Shown: positions 27,397 to 36,162 of the stretch, piece by piece
Layout of the letters: each line of letters opens with the position of its first letter
Numbering within the stretch: position 1 is the stretch's first letter
Origin: Bacillota bacterium
GTDB lineage: Bacteria; Bacillota; Clostridia; Lachnospirales; Lachnospiraceae
Direction: 5' to 3'
DNA: 64,000 bases
NCBI GenBank assembly: GCA_023408815.1
Contig: JAEYJO010000047.1
Coordinates: 132,024 to 196,023, forward strand
The notes under the pieces: model-generated
Told to the model about the DNA's origin: nothing
Database searches by the model: none
Seen by the model: only the letters and a program-made list of their open reading frames with translations
Translations under genes and position numbers: made by a program

Positions 27397-29176
27397 ATTT
27401 CTTCCCTCCAATCCGCCAGGAAATGCTGCTTTGATACTCTTCAAACATATGGGTGTAAATACCTCCCGCTTTCAGCAGCTCGGCATGGGTTCCTCGTTCT
27501 GTAATTTTCCCGTGCTCCAGCACACAAATTTGGTCGGCGTGGATAATAGTAGACAGGCGATGTGCAATCATAAGCACTGTCTTTCCCCGAAGCAGCTCGT
27601 CCAACGCCATTTGGATCAGATACTCGTTTTCCGCATCGGCAAACGCCGTTGCCTCGTCGAGCAGCACGACAGGAGCGTCCTTCAGAATTGCGCGCGCCAA
27701 TGCGACACGCTGCATTTCACCGCCGGAAAGGTAGACGCCTTTCTTACCGATTACCGTATCGGCGCCATGGGGAAATTTTTCTATAATGTCATCGCATTGT
27801 GCCAAATGAAGTGCGCGCAGTACATCCTCCCGCGAAGCTTCGGGCGTGTAAAAAGACACATTATCCAAAATAGACATTTTGAAAAGGCTGGTATCCTGAA
27901 ATACAATACTGACCTGTTTCATCCACGAATCATAGTCCATATTTCTGACATCTACTCCGCCAACTTCGACGGAACCTGCCTGTACATCCCAGAATCGAGC
28001 AATGAGATTGGCTACCGTGCTTTTGCCGCCGCCGGATTCGCCTACCAAGGCAGTAACCGTTCCCTGTTTTATGGTAAGGGACACATCATCCAGTGCTTTT
28101 TCTGCGCCATCCTCGTAGGTAAAGGATACATGATCCAGTGTAATGTCATAGTTTAATGGTATTCGGGGTTCCCGGGTTTGCGGCAGAGATTTCTCATTCA
28201 TAATTTTATCGATGGCATCCATGGAAGATTTTGCAACCATCAGGTTAGATGCACTTTTCATAATCCTGTTTAAGATTGTAACAATGGCGGGAATCAACAC
28301 GGCAAAGAAGATAAAGCTCAGAATCATACGTTCGGTATTTCCGCCAGAATTAAAGAGATTAATTCCTCCAGGTATTAAAAAAAAGAAAATCCCGTTAATA
28401 ACCGCATTGTATGCGCTGTCACTATTCTCCATAGACAGCGCATATTTGATTACATAATCGCTATATTCTTTTACGGCTGCTTTATAACGCCGGAAGGAAT
28501 TGGCCGTCTGTCCGAAAGCCTTTACAACAGAAATCCCCCGTACATACTCCGTCGCTGCGTTACTGATGTCTTCTGCTGATTTTTGGTATTGCTTTGCCAG
28601 GCCCTCGCTTGCGCCTTTGAGCATAGAAGCAAGAATCCCGAATCCAATCAAAATGGGAAGCAGACAAACCAGAGACAGACGCCAGTCATATGTAAACATA
28701 AACACCAAAAAAGCAATAGGGAGAACCAACGACTGAACAAAATCCGGTATTTGATGCGCAATAAGAGTTTCCAGATTATCCGTGTTCTTTTCGATTATTT
28801 TCCTTTGCTTGCCACTCGGATTGATGGAGTGGTATCCTAAGGGGAGTGCTCCGATATGATCAATCAGCTTGATTCGAAGCCTTGCCACTGTGTTATAGGC
28901 TGTAATGTGGGAAAACAGCAGCGCCATCCCATACAACCCGAATGAAATAGAAATCAGGAAAACAGCCTGCCATCCCAATTCTGTCAATCCGGCCTGATCC
29001 AATTTGGAAAAGTCCCCCAGTGACTGCACAATTTCCTTCGCAACATTATAAACACAAACAAATGCGCTTAAATTTACTACGGCAGCAATTGCAGCCATAA
29101 AAGCAGAAATCGCCATCGTTATCTTGAACTTTCCCATGTAACTGAACAAGCGAGAAAATACGCTCTCTTCTTTCAT
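27389..29176 (-). CDS. ABC half-transporter (membrane plus ATPase), IrtA/YbtP-like
   Basis: 595-residue partner of the next gene, with six membrane helices then an ATPase domain: Walker A GESGGGKSTVAN, signature LSGGEMQR, and LDEATAFADAEN. It is the first gene of the five-gene minus-strand operon, after a GGAGGG site. Its promoter region carries the same inverted repeat found at the FecB-type operon. Together with MptD-EcfT-EcfA this gene set resembles metallophore uptake clusters of Firmicutes such as the equibactin locus of Streptococcus equi, from memory and not checked. Confidence 0.9.
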   Translation of the reverse strand: MKEESVFSRLFSYMGKFKITMAISAFMAAIAAVVNLSAFVCVYNVAKEIVQSLGDFSKLDQAGLTELGWQAVFLISISFGLYGMALLFSHITAYNTVARLRIKLIDHIGALPLGYHSINPSGKQRKIIEKNTDNLETLIAHQIPDFVQSLVLPIAFLVFMFTYDWRLSLVCLLPILIGFGILASMLKGASEGLAKQYQKSAEDISNAATEYVRGISVVKAFGQTANSFRRYKAAVKEYSDYVIKYALSMENSDSAYNAVINGIFFFLIPGGINLFNSGGNTERMILSFIFFAVLIPAIVTILNRIMKSASNLMVAKSSMDAIDKIMNEKSLPQTREPRIPLNYDITLDHVSFTYEDGAEKALDDVSLTIKQGTVTALVGESGGGKSTVANLIARFWDVQAGSVEVGGVDVRNMDYDSWMKQVSIVFQDTSLFKMSILDNVSFYTPEASREDVLRALHLAQCDDIIEKFPHGADTVIGKKGVYLSGGEMQRVALARAILKDAPVVLLDEATAFADAENEYLIQMALDELLRGKTVLMIAHRLSTIIHADQICVLEHGKITERGTHAELLKAGGIYTHMFEEYQSSISWRIGGKKYV

Positions 29177-29200
29177 TACGTCCCTCCTAATCCTTATTTA

Positions 29201-29219
29201 AGTTAGTGTTAACTAACCA
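29201..29219. promoter_or_regulatory. Metal-box-like operator before the half-transporter/ECF operon
   Basis: AGTTAG-TGTTAA-CTAACCA, with the same arms, the same six-base gap and the same CCA flank as the site at 18793-18811. It lies 25 bases upstream of the start codon at 29176, where the promoter of the minus-strand operon must be. Confidence 0.6.
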
Positions 29220-29227
29220 ATGTCATA

Positions 29228-29258
29228 AAAACAAATGCCCTTGAGCGGCATTTGTTTT
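29228..29258 (-). terminator. Terminator of the TetR-family gene
   Basis: Perfect 12-bp arms AAAACAAATGCC (29228-29239) and GGCATTTGTTTT (29247-29258) with a seven-base loop. On the minus strand the stem is followed by a T-rich tail. It starts directly at the TetR stop codon and separates it from the transporter operon. Confidence 0.88.
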
Positions 29259-29882
29259 CTAGTGAAGAATATCAGCCCATCCGGCATTAAAGAAATATTG
29301 AAGCTGTTCCGTATATATTCGGGCATCTTCACGACTCATATTGTGAATAACCGGTTCAAAAAGTCCGTTTAAATGCGAAGTGATCAGTATATGGATGATT
29401 TCAGGTGTCACTTTTTTTCCTTGGATAATCGCTTCACGGTTTGTTTCTTTAATGAACCGCATGGTAGACCCAACGAGAATATCCGCTAATTCGTGCAGAT
29501 AGTTCTCATAAGAGGAGCCCTTCGAGGACTCTATCAGTAACTTAAATACATCAAAATTTTCATAAACAAAATCAATAAAATCCACAAAACCATTGGTCTG
29601 CGATTTAGGAGCAAACGCAGCATTATTTTTTTCGTTATCCGGCAAATTATGAAAGTCGTCATTGACACCTTTGAGCAAATTTTTAAATTGATCTGCCACC
29701 GGAGAAACCAACGCACAAAACAACTCATCTTTTCCTGAATATCTTTTATATAATGCTCCAGAGGTCACTCCTGCGTTTTTACATATTACATTCGTAGAAG
29801 CTTTTTCATAACCACAAGATAGAAATTCGTTTTTTGCGGATTGCAAGATACGCGGGTCAATACTTGTATCAGGCTTTGACAT
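29259..29882 (-). CDS. TetR-family transcriptional regulator
   Basis: 207-residue repressor-type protein. The N-terminal helix-turn-helix is at about residues 29-50 (ASTNVICKNAGVTSGALYKRY). The C-terminal part is the variable ligand-binding helical domain. It lies upstream of, and on the same strand as, the transporter operon, but a strong terminator separates them. Its own promoter carries a GATAG/CTATC repeat, which suggests autoregulation. Whether it also controls the transporter operon is open, since the repeat there is of a different type. Confidence 0.92.
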   Translation of the reverse strand: MSKPDTSIDPRILQSAKNEFLSCGYEKASTNVICKNAGVTSGALYKRYSGKDELFCALVSPVADQFKNLLKGVNDDFHNLPDNEKNNAAFAPKSQTNGFVDFIDFVYENFDVFKLLIESSKGSSYENYLHELADILVGSTMRFIKETNREAIIQGKKVTPEIIHILITSHLNGLFEPVIHNMSREDARIYTEQLQYFFNAGWADILH

Positions 29883-29910
29883 ACATGCTTTCCTTTCTCT
29901 GATATTACCA

Positions 29911-29959
29911 CTATCGATAGCACTACTATCAATATAATGTTTTATCTCTATTTTGTCAA
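29911..29959 (-). promoter_or_regulatory. Promoter and likely operator of the TetR-family gene
   Basis: On the minus strand TTGACA (29954-29959), 17 bases, then TATATT (29931-29936). Directly downstream lies GATAG-N5-CTATC (29916-29930) overlapping CTATCGATAG (29911-29920). Placement just after the -10 suits a repressor site. Confidence 0.72.
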
Positions 29960-29965
29960 CAACTT

Positions 29966-30571
29966 TTATTTTTTATCCATAATCTTACAATATATTACCG
30001 CCGCTACCGTACTTAAACAAGTGGCTACAAGTGCCGGCGCAATTACGGCAGTCGGATTCGCACTTCCGTACTGGCTTCTGTATACGATCATATTTACCGG
30101 TATTAATTGGAGGGAGGAAATGTTTAGTATGAGGAAAGTGCACATTTCCCTGCTTGCCCCCCGTATTTTTTTATCTCCGATATATTCCGGATTCCCTCTC
30201 TCTTTTTCCAGCTGTGCCAATGCTTCCATTGCCTTAAGCCCTGCCGGAGTGCAGGCCCAGCCCAGCCCCAATACATTTGCTATAATATTCGTGGATATAT
30301 ATTCCCTTGCCGCATGTTCCTTGGGTATACGAGGAAACATAAAGGACATGAACGGCGCAATACCGTCGGTCATCTTCCGAATCAGCCCGGAGGTTTGAGC
30401 AATCTGCATCAGACCGACCCACAAGGACATAACGCCCATCATCGTAATACATAACGAAACCGCCTCGCCTGCGGAGTTCAGGGCTGCATTGCTCACAGCC
30501 TTTATGTTTCCCGTAAGCGCTCCATAAATAACCCCTATAATAATCATAATCGCCCAAATATAATTTAACAT
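29966..30571 (-). CDS. spmA: Spore maturation protein A-like (nucleoside-recognition domain)
   Basis: Membrane protein of about 201 residues with about five helices, matching SpmA of Bacillus. The conserved core GLMQIAQTSGLI, then FPRIPKEHAAREYISTNIIAN and GWACTPAGLKAMEAL, is easy to recognise. SpmA works with SpmB in spore core dehydration. No spmB is present here, although the pair is normally adjacent. The start at 30571 has GGTGA five bases before it; an ATG at 30583 has none. Its neighbours have no clear sporulation link. Confidence 0.85.
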   Translation of the reverse strand: MLNYIWAIMIIIGVIYGALTGNIKAVSNAALNSAGEAVSLCITMMGVMSLWVGLMQIAQTSGLIRKMTDGIAPFMSFMFPRIPKEHAAREYISTNIIANVLGLGWACTPAGLKAMEALAQLEKERGNPEYIGDKKIRGASREMCTFLILNISSLQLIPVNMIVYRSQYGSANPTAVIAPALVATCLSTVAAVIYCKIMDKK

Positions 30572-30646
30572 ATGAATCACCATCTATTTGCTTGACTAAA
30601 CTATATTCACATTCCCATTCATATATTCCGACAAAGATTACATATT

Positions 30647-31219
30647 TTATTCTACATTTCTATGCCTGCTTTCCATATCCTCATGAGAAATCTGAAGCTT
30701 TTCTTCCAATAGCATAACAATGATATCGAACAGCATAAACAAATGTTGTTCAAAAAGATTTCCCATTGGCTGAATGGAACTGACCGCCCGATCGTCTGTT
30801 CCGTTAAATACACTTGCCGGAACGAAAAGAACATAATCTGCCAGACGCGGGGTTATTTCATTCGGCGAACCCGTTACAACTGCAATTTCTGCTCCCGTTA
30901 TTTTCGCTTGTTCCACAACATAATGAATATGTCCTATTTTACCCGATCCATTAGTCGCTATAAATAAGTCGCCTTTCATCATTCCGGGCGTTGTATCATC
31001 CCATATCCAATGCACTTCTTTGCCCAAATGCATTAACCGCATTGCAAAAGCCCTGCTGGCTGTGCCTTCCCGTCCTACTCCCATTACAAAAATACGATTT
31101 GCTCTTTCAATCGCATTCATTAAGTCAACTACTTCCTTCAAGTCCTGCTTTTCAAATGCCAGCCTGTGTTCGTCTAATATAGCCTTGCTTAATTCGTCAT
31201 ATCGTATTGCTGCATCCAT
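30647..31219 (-). CDS. SIS-domain sugar-phosphate isomerase (6-phospho-3-hexuloisomerase-like)
   Basis: 190-residue cytosolic protein of the SIS family. Its length and layout match 6-phospho-3-hexuloisomerase: the VMGVGREGTASRAFAMRLMHLG start and the NGSGKIGH phosphate-binding loop are typical. That enzyme turns hexulose-6-phosphate into fructose-6-phosphate. No hexulose-phosphate synthase is next to it. It is the last gene after the ribose-type transporter genes, 58 bases from the permease, so it may process the imported sugar after phosphorylation. ATG 31219 follows AAAGGAG. Confidence 0.83.
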   Translation of the reverse strand: MDAAIRYDELSKAILDEHRLAFEKQDLKEVVDLMNAIERANRIFVMGVGREGTASRAFAMRLMHLGKEVHWIWDDTTPGMMKGDLFIATNGSGKIGHIHYVVEQAKITGAEIAVVTGSPNEITPRLADYVLFVPASVFNGTDDRAVSSIQPMGNLFEQHLFMLFDIIVMLLEEKLQISHEDMESRHRNVE

Positions 31220-31277
31220 GTATTTTTCTCCTTTCACCAATTACACCATATGTACTTCATCTTGTACTTAATATCTG

Positions 31278-32291
31278 CTATGCTTTCGCTTTCATGCTCA
31301 TTTTAAGCTTTTTATATTCACTGTATTTACCGATAATATGATTCAATCCGAGTACGCAGACTAACATAATTCCCCAGATCAACTTCTTTGTATAAGGCGA
31401 TAAAGACATGATTGTAAATGCGCTGGACATTACCTGCATCAGCAAAATAGCGATTACAACTCCCTGAACCTTTCCTTTTCCGCCGTTCGGATCAATTCCT
31501 CCCACTACGCACACAATCATGGTCTGCAATAAATAGGAATCTCCATATCCCACTTTAGCGGAATTTACGCGGCTCAATATAATAATACCGGCAATACCTG
31601 CAAGTAGTCCTGTCAATAAAAAAGTGCTGATACACATTTTTTCATTGTGAATTCCACTGAATCTGGCCGCTACCGGATTTCCTCCGTACAGATAAAAATT
31701 CCTGCCAAAGGATGTATAGGTAAGCACCAGGCCCACGATAACCGCTGCCCCAAGAAATATCCAAAAAATAACGGGCAGCTCCAGCATTTTAGCCTTTGCT
31801 ATCATGGAAAATTCCGGTATTAAGTCTCCAACACTTGCGCCGCCGGTTACGGCCATTCCTATACCCTGGAATAAAGTCATAGTTCCCAGCGTTGCTATGA
31901 GCGGAGGTGCAGAGGTCTTCGATATCAATATCCCGTTGAATGACCCGAATAAAAGGCTGCATACCATAGCGAAGATAAGTGCTAAAATGATTCTTGCCAC
32001 CCCGTCCGTTCCAAACGATAATTGTCCGTTTAGCACATAAGCCGTAAAAATAGCTACTGTATTAGCATTCGCTATAATAGACAAGTCAATGCCGCCCACC
32101 ATATTCGATAACATCATGGCCAATGCTAAAAAGCCAAATTCAGGCACTTGAAACAGCATAGACTGAATATTGTTCAGCGATAGCAAAGACGGACCGATAA
32201 TTATCCGAAGCGTAATGAATATCACAAATGTCAATGTCACTAAAATACTCAAGTTCAAATCACGATTCATATATTCTCTTATTTTTTTCAT
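31278..32291 (-). CDS. Ribose-type ABC permease (RbsC family), subunit 2
   Basis: Permease of 337 residues with about nine or ten helices from the BPD_transp_2 family. Conserved segments include ANANTVAIFTAYVLN, GTMTLFQGIGMAVTGG and CVVGGIDPNGGKGKV. AGGAGG stands six bases from the ATG at 32291; another ATG is directly upstream. It follows another RbsC-type permease by about ten bases. The two differ, so the channel is probably a heterodimer, as in the LsrC/LsrD or YtfT/YjfF systems. Confidence 0.92.
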   Translation of the reverse strand: MKKIREYMNRDLNLSILVTLTFVIFITLRIIIGPSLLSLNNIQSMLFQVPEFGFLALAMMLSNMVGGIDLSIIANANTVAIFTAYVLNGQLSFGTDGVARIILALIFAMVCSLLFGSFNGILISKTSAPPLIATLGTMTLFQGIGMAVTGGASVGDLIPEFSMIAKAKMLELPVIFWIFLGAAVIVGLVLTYTSFGRNFYLYGGNPVAARFSGIHNEKMCISTFLLTGLLAGIAGIIILSRVNSAKVGYGDSYLLQTMIVCVVGGIDPNGGKGKVQGVVIAILLMQVMSSAFTIMSLSPYTKKLIWGIMLVCVLGLNHIIGKYSEYKKLKMSMKAKA

Positions 32292-32301
32292 CATATTCCT
32301 C

Positions 32302-33303
32302 CTATTCCGTAAATATCAAATGGCTTCTGTTCTTGATTCTTTCCTGATAGGAAGTTATCGCAACAGAAACTACTAATATCGCTCCTACAAACAGATTGTT
32401 CCATGAGGAAGACAAGCCGATCAATATTAGCGTAGAGTTTAATAGATAAATAATGGTAACTCCCAGAATTGTGCCGAATATTTTACCCTGACCGCCTGTT
32501 ATCTTAGTTCCTCCAATTACCACAGCCGCTACGACCATCAATTCATTGCCAACCAGCTTATTCGGATATAACGCATTGATCTGTGCTACATAGATAATGC
32601 CCATAATGCCTGCTAAGAATCCCGAATACGCATACACGAACAACCGGATTCTAAAGGGATTAAATCCTGCCCTCCTTGCAGACTCCTCATCGTTTCCAAT
32701 AGCAACGATACCTCTTCCTATCATCGTCTTATAGAGAATCAGCCATGTTGCAATTCCTATTAGCAAAACAGGAACAAGCGATATTGTTAATCCTACCGCT
32801 CCATCCTCCGTTACGATCTTGAATATGGTTCCCTGTCCGAACTCATGCAGGCACTCCGGCAAGACTCCGGCACCAAATGATTTATCGCTGATAAAAGTCG
32901 TCATAACACCGTGGTATAAATTTTGTGTACCTAATGTAATAATAAACGGCGGCAGCTTTAGCCAGTTAATCAAAAGCGCATTTATCAGGCCCAGCCCTAT
33001 TCCGATCATTCCTGAAAAAAGAAAAGCAATTCCTAAGTTATCAATTCCCAACGCGATCATGACATTAATCGTCGTATAACTGCCAAACAGTGCGATTGCC
33101 ATAAAGGAAACATCGATTCCTCCGGATATCATTACTACCAGCAAACCGATAGCAACAATCATTGTTGTGGAAGAGGTCCTTATAATGTCAAATATTGTTT
33201 CAAAATGAAGAAATGCCGGATTTTTAATACTAACTAATATACTATATATAATAATAATTAAGAGAAGTATTTTCTGAAATTGATCCACTCTCCTTGTCTT
33301 CAT
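32302..33303 (-). CDS. Ribose-type ABC permease (RbsC family), subunit 1
   Basis: 333-residue permease of the same family. MISGGIDVSFMAIALFGSY, TLGTQNLYHGVM and VVIGGTKITGGQGKI are family landmarks. Its ATG overlaps the ATPase stop as TAATG, so the two are translationally coupled. Confidence 0.92.
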   Translation of the reverse strand: MKTRRVDQFQKILLLIIIIYSILVSIKNPAFLHFETIFDIIRTSSTTMIVAIGLLVVMISGGIDVSFMAIALFGSYTTINVMIALGIDNLGIAFLFSGMIGIGLGLINALLINWLKLPPFIITLGTQNLYHGVMTTFISDKSFGAGVLPECLHEFGQGTIFKIVTEDGAVGLTISLVPVLLIGIATWLILYKTMIGRGIVAIGNDEESARRAGFNPFRIRLFVYAYSGFLAGIMGIIYVAQINALYPNKLVGNELMVVAAVVIGGTKITGGQGKIFGTILGVTIIYLLNSTLILIGLSSSWNNLFVGAILVVSVAITSYQERIKNRSHLIFTE

Positions 33304-34826
33304 TACATTGCCTCCTTTATTTCCGTATTTTCTCCGCTGCTGATCAGATCGCTTATCTTCTGTGCGGCATCCTTTTGGTTCAAGTCATCTTCATTTAATG
33401 TCACAACGCATTTTCCTTCCGCCAGTACAACAATCTTATTGCAATTTGCCATGAGCTCCTGAATCTCATCAGAAATAAAAATAATCGCCATACCGTCATC
33501 GGCAAACTTATGTATCTGTTCATAAATTTCTGCTTTGGAGCCGATATCAATACCTACAGTGGGCGTATCCATGATAAATACCTTCGGTTTGGTGGCAATC
33601 CATTTTCCAATCACCACCTTCTGTTGATTTCCCCCGGAAAGTGTTCCTATTATCGTGTCGATAGAAGGAGTTCTGACCTTTAATTCCTTTACACATTCCT
33701 CCGCTAACTTTTCTTCCTTTTTTCTGTTCAGAATCCCCCGGTTCGATAATGCATTTACCAAGGCGGAAGACACATTTTCCTTGATTTTTCTTTCGATAAA
33801 CAAGCCTTGATGGAAACGGTCTTCCGGAAGCAATGCAATGCCGAATTCCTTCGCCTTCATCGGAGAGTTGATCTTAACCTCTTTTCCCTCCACCTTAATA
33901 CGTCCGCTTTGGGTTCTGTTCAGACCGAATAATGACATAGCCAGTTCAGTTCTGCCGGAGCCCAGCAGCCCTGTAAGGCCGATAATATCTCCCTTTCTTA
34001 TCGAGATGCTAATATCTTCATATTGATCCTTACGTGTCAAATGTTCAATTTCCATAATCGGCTGATTGTCCTTGCACTTTCTATGATACCTCGGATATTC
34101 TACCTCACGTCCCGTCATATAATGCGACAGGCTCTTTTCATCCAGGTCCTTACTGCTGAAATCACCAATCTTCTCTCCGTTTCTAAAAATGGTGATCGTA
34201 TCCGCTACCGAAAATATTTCGTCCAGTTTATGGCTGATAAATACGATTGCCAATCCTTTTTTCTTCAGCTCGACAATAATTTTCAGCAGCCTTTCCACCT
34301 CCTTCTTGGTCAATGCTGTGGTCGGCTCGTCCATAAAGAGGATCTTTGCATCCTGTGCCAGTGCCCTGCAGATTGCCGTCAGCTGCCTGTTTGCCATAGA
34401 AAGCTCTCCGACTGTCTGATTCATATCAATAGATACACCGATTCTATCCAATTGTTCCTTTGCGATGTTTTTAATTTCTTTCCAGTTTACAATCCTTTTC
34501 TTCTCAAAGCTCAACTTGCTTATCGCAATATTTTCAGCAACGGTCATATGTTGGAACAAGGACAGATCCTGATAAATAACTTGAACCCCTTCCTTCATTG
34601 CCTGATAAGGAGTTAATGCATGGTAAGTATTTCCATTTAATATGATTTCTCCTTCATCCGGGGTATGAACTCCTGAAATATTTTTTACCAGTGTCGATTT
34701 TCCGCATCCGTTTTCTCCTGCAAGGCAGTGGATCTCTCCTTTGTTTATGGATAAGTTTATTTCTTTGAGTGCCTTTACGCCGATAAAGGATTTGCTTAGA
34801 TTTTTCACGCACAGTATTTGTTCCAT
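33303..34826 (-). CDS. Ribose-type ABC ATPase with two domains (RbsA/MglA family)
   Basis: 507-residue ATPase with two halves. Half one has Walker A GENGCGKSTLV and LSMANRQ in the signature position. Half two has the degenerate GLLGSGRTELA and the signature LSGGNQQK. This asymmetry is normal for the CUT2 family. ATG 34826 is chosen because GGAGG lies seven bases before it; the longer frame begins with a lysine-rich tail lacking a ribosome site. It is separated from the binding-protein gene by a terminator-like hairpin. Confidence 0.93.
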   Translation of the reverse strand: MEQILCVKNLSKSFIGVKALKEINLSINKGEIHCLAGENGCGKSTLVKNISGVHTPDEGEIILNGNTYHALTPYQAMKEGVQVIYQDLSLFQHMTVAENIAISKLSFEKKRIVNWKEIKNIAKEQLDRIGVSIDMNQTVGELSMANRQLTAICRALAQDAKILFMDEPTTALTKKEVERLLKIIVELKKKGLAIVFISHKLDEIFSVADTITIFRNGEKIGDFSSKDLDEKSLSHYMTGREVEYPRYHRKCKDNQPIMEIEHLTRKDQYEDISISIRKGDIIGLTGLLGSGRTELAMSLFGLNRTQSGRIKVEGKEVKINSPMKAKEFGIALLPEDRFHQGLFIERKIKENVSSALVNALSNRGILNRKKEEKLAEECVKELKVRTPSIDTIIGTLSGGNQQKVVIGKWIATKPKVFIMDTPTVGIDIGSKAEIYEQIHKFADDGMAIIFISDEIQELMANCNKIVVLAEGKCVVTLNEDDLNQKDAAQKISDLISSGENTEIKEAM

Positions 34827-34854
34827 TCTATTACCTCCATCTAATCTTTTCTTT

Positions 34855-34891
34855 TGCAAAAAAAACAGAGAACGGCTGCCACGCCGTTCTC
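34855..34891 (-). terminator. Attenuating terminator between binding-protein and ATPase genes
   Basis: GAGAACGGC (34868-34876) pairs perfectly with GCCGTTCTC (34883-34891) around six bases. On the minus strand the stem is followed by TG and then a run of Ts. It lies inside the operon just after the binding-protein gene, so partial termination would favour the binding protein. Confidence 0.87.
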
Positions 34892-34935
34892 CATTTCTAC
34901 CTTATCATGTGATAGCAACCTGTCATATGGTGTGT

Positions 34936-36033
34936 TTAGAAATTATAGTCATCTACATTCTCTGCCGTAAATTCTAACGGTGCAAAGCCATAAGCAATAT
35001 TGTTCTCAACGTTAACACTTTCATAGCCTGTAATTTTTAAGTCTGTCCCCGTCTCTACTCCCTGGCCGGAAGCTAACAGATAAGCCGCATAGCAGGTTGC
35101 ATAGCCTGCATCCGCCGGTCTCCATGCTAATCCGTGTGCCATAGAGCCATCTTTTAAATAGGTAGAGGACATGGAAGGCAGTGCCAGGGAGACAACAGGT
35201 ATTGTCGTCGCCTTATCTTTTTCCAGCAACGCTTCGCATATTCCGCCGCCCTGTGCGGAGCAATCAAAGAATCCGTTAATATCCGGGTAAGCCTTTAGAA
35301 TTTCAAGAGTCTTATCATGGGCTCCTTCCACGCTGTTTCCGTCTTCATAAGGTTCCTCCGTTACGCATTCCATATCCGGATAATTTGCTTCGATGTATTC
35401 TACTGCCGCTTTATACCATGCCATATGTGTTTCCATCGTAAGTCCGCCGACGAAACCGGCATATTTGCCCTTACCGCCCATAGCTTCCGCTAAGCTTTTT
35501 CCGAATAACTGTCCGAATTCTTCATTAATAAAAGCTTCTACATCCAAGTCAACTTTATCTGCCGTACCCGGTGCTTCATGGGTTACTACTACAATTCCGG
35601 CTTCTCTCGCTTTCTCAATCGTCGGTACCAACGCCTCCGGATCATTAGGGACAACGCATATCGCATCTACTCCTTGTGCTATTAAATCTTCCATAATAGC
35701 GATCTGGCTGGCAGCATCACCTGTTTCAGGTACCTGAACCGATACATTGAGTCCCGTATCCTTTTGCAGCTGCTCAACGCCCGTTACCATATCATCAAAC
35801 CATGAATCACTTTGTTTTACTACCATAACAACTTTGTAATCTGCCGGGTCGGCCGATTTATCTGCCGCCTCAGCTGCTGTTTCTGACGTATCATCCGTCT
35901 CAGCCGTTGCTTCCGCCGCCGTATTATCTGCGGCTGCGTTATCTGCAGCTGCCGGTTGATTACTGCTTCCGCATCCTGCCAACATAGATGCAAACATTGT
36001 CATGCACATGAGCATTGCCATCATCTTTTTCAT
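34936..36033 (-). CDS. Sugar-binding lipoprotein, ribose/RbsB type
   Basis: 365-residue solute-binding protein of the periplasmic-binding-protein type I fold. The signal peptide ends with the lipobox LAGC (Cys21), then a low-complexity Ala/Thr/Asp/Glu linker to about residue 65. The mature domain begins YKVVMVVKQSDSWF. AQGVDAICVVPNDPEALVPTI (split here by the family's beta-turn) is the typical hinge-side segment. It is the first gene of its operon, with a promoter -10 at 36074-36079. Ligand unknown: pentose, hexulose or AI-2-like are all possible. Confidence 0.9.
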   Translation of the reverse strand: MKKMMAMLMCMTMFASMLAGCGSSNQPAAADNAAADNTAAEATAETDDTSETAAEAADKSADPADYKVVMVVKQSDSWFDDMVTGVEQLQKDTGLNVSVQVPETGDAASQIAIMEDLIAQGVDAICVVPNDPEALVPTIEKAREAGIVVVTHEAPGTADKVDLDVEAFINEEFGQLFGKSLAEAMGGKGKYAGFVGGLTMETHMAWYKAAVEYIEANYPDMECVTEEPYEDGNSVEGAHDKTLEILKAYPDINGFFDCSAQGGGICEALLEKDKATTIPVVSLALPSMSSTYLKDGSMAHGLAWRPADAGYATCYAAYLLASGQGVETGTDLKITGYESVNVENNIAYGFAPLEFTAENVDDYNF

Positions 36034-36073
36034 TTCATTTTCCTCCTTGTTGTAAGCTTTGCTTTATAAATAC

Positions 36074-36079
36074 ATTATA
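36074..36079 (-). promoter_or_regulatory. -10 element of the ribose-type operon
   Basis: TATAAT on the minus strand, about 40 bases before the binding-protein start. No -35 of any quality lies 16-18 bases upstream. This suits a promoter that needs an activator, the obvious candidate being the AraC-type regulator of the divergent two-component pair. Confidence 0.5.
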
Positions 36080-36162
36080 CGAAATTCTTCCGTTTTTCCT
36101 ATTCAATTATCCGTTGTCGTTTTTCAAATTTCCGACCTGTTTTTTCAACTTTGGAAATAACC

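Noticed and set aside
25657..29176. Calling the two ABC half-transporters multidrug exporters
   Set aside because: The fold allows it, but coupling with an ECF importer and the shared metal-box-like operator favour uptake of a metal complex. Direction remains unproven.
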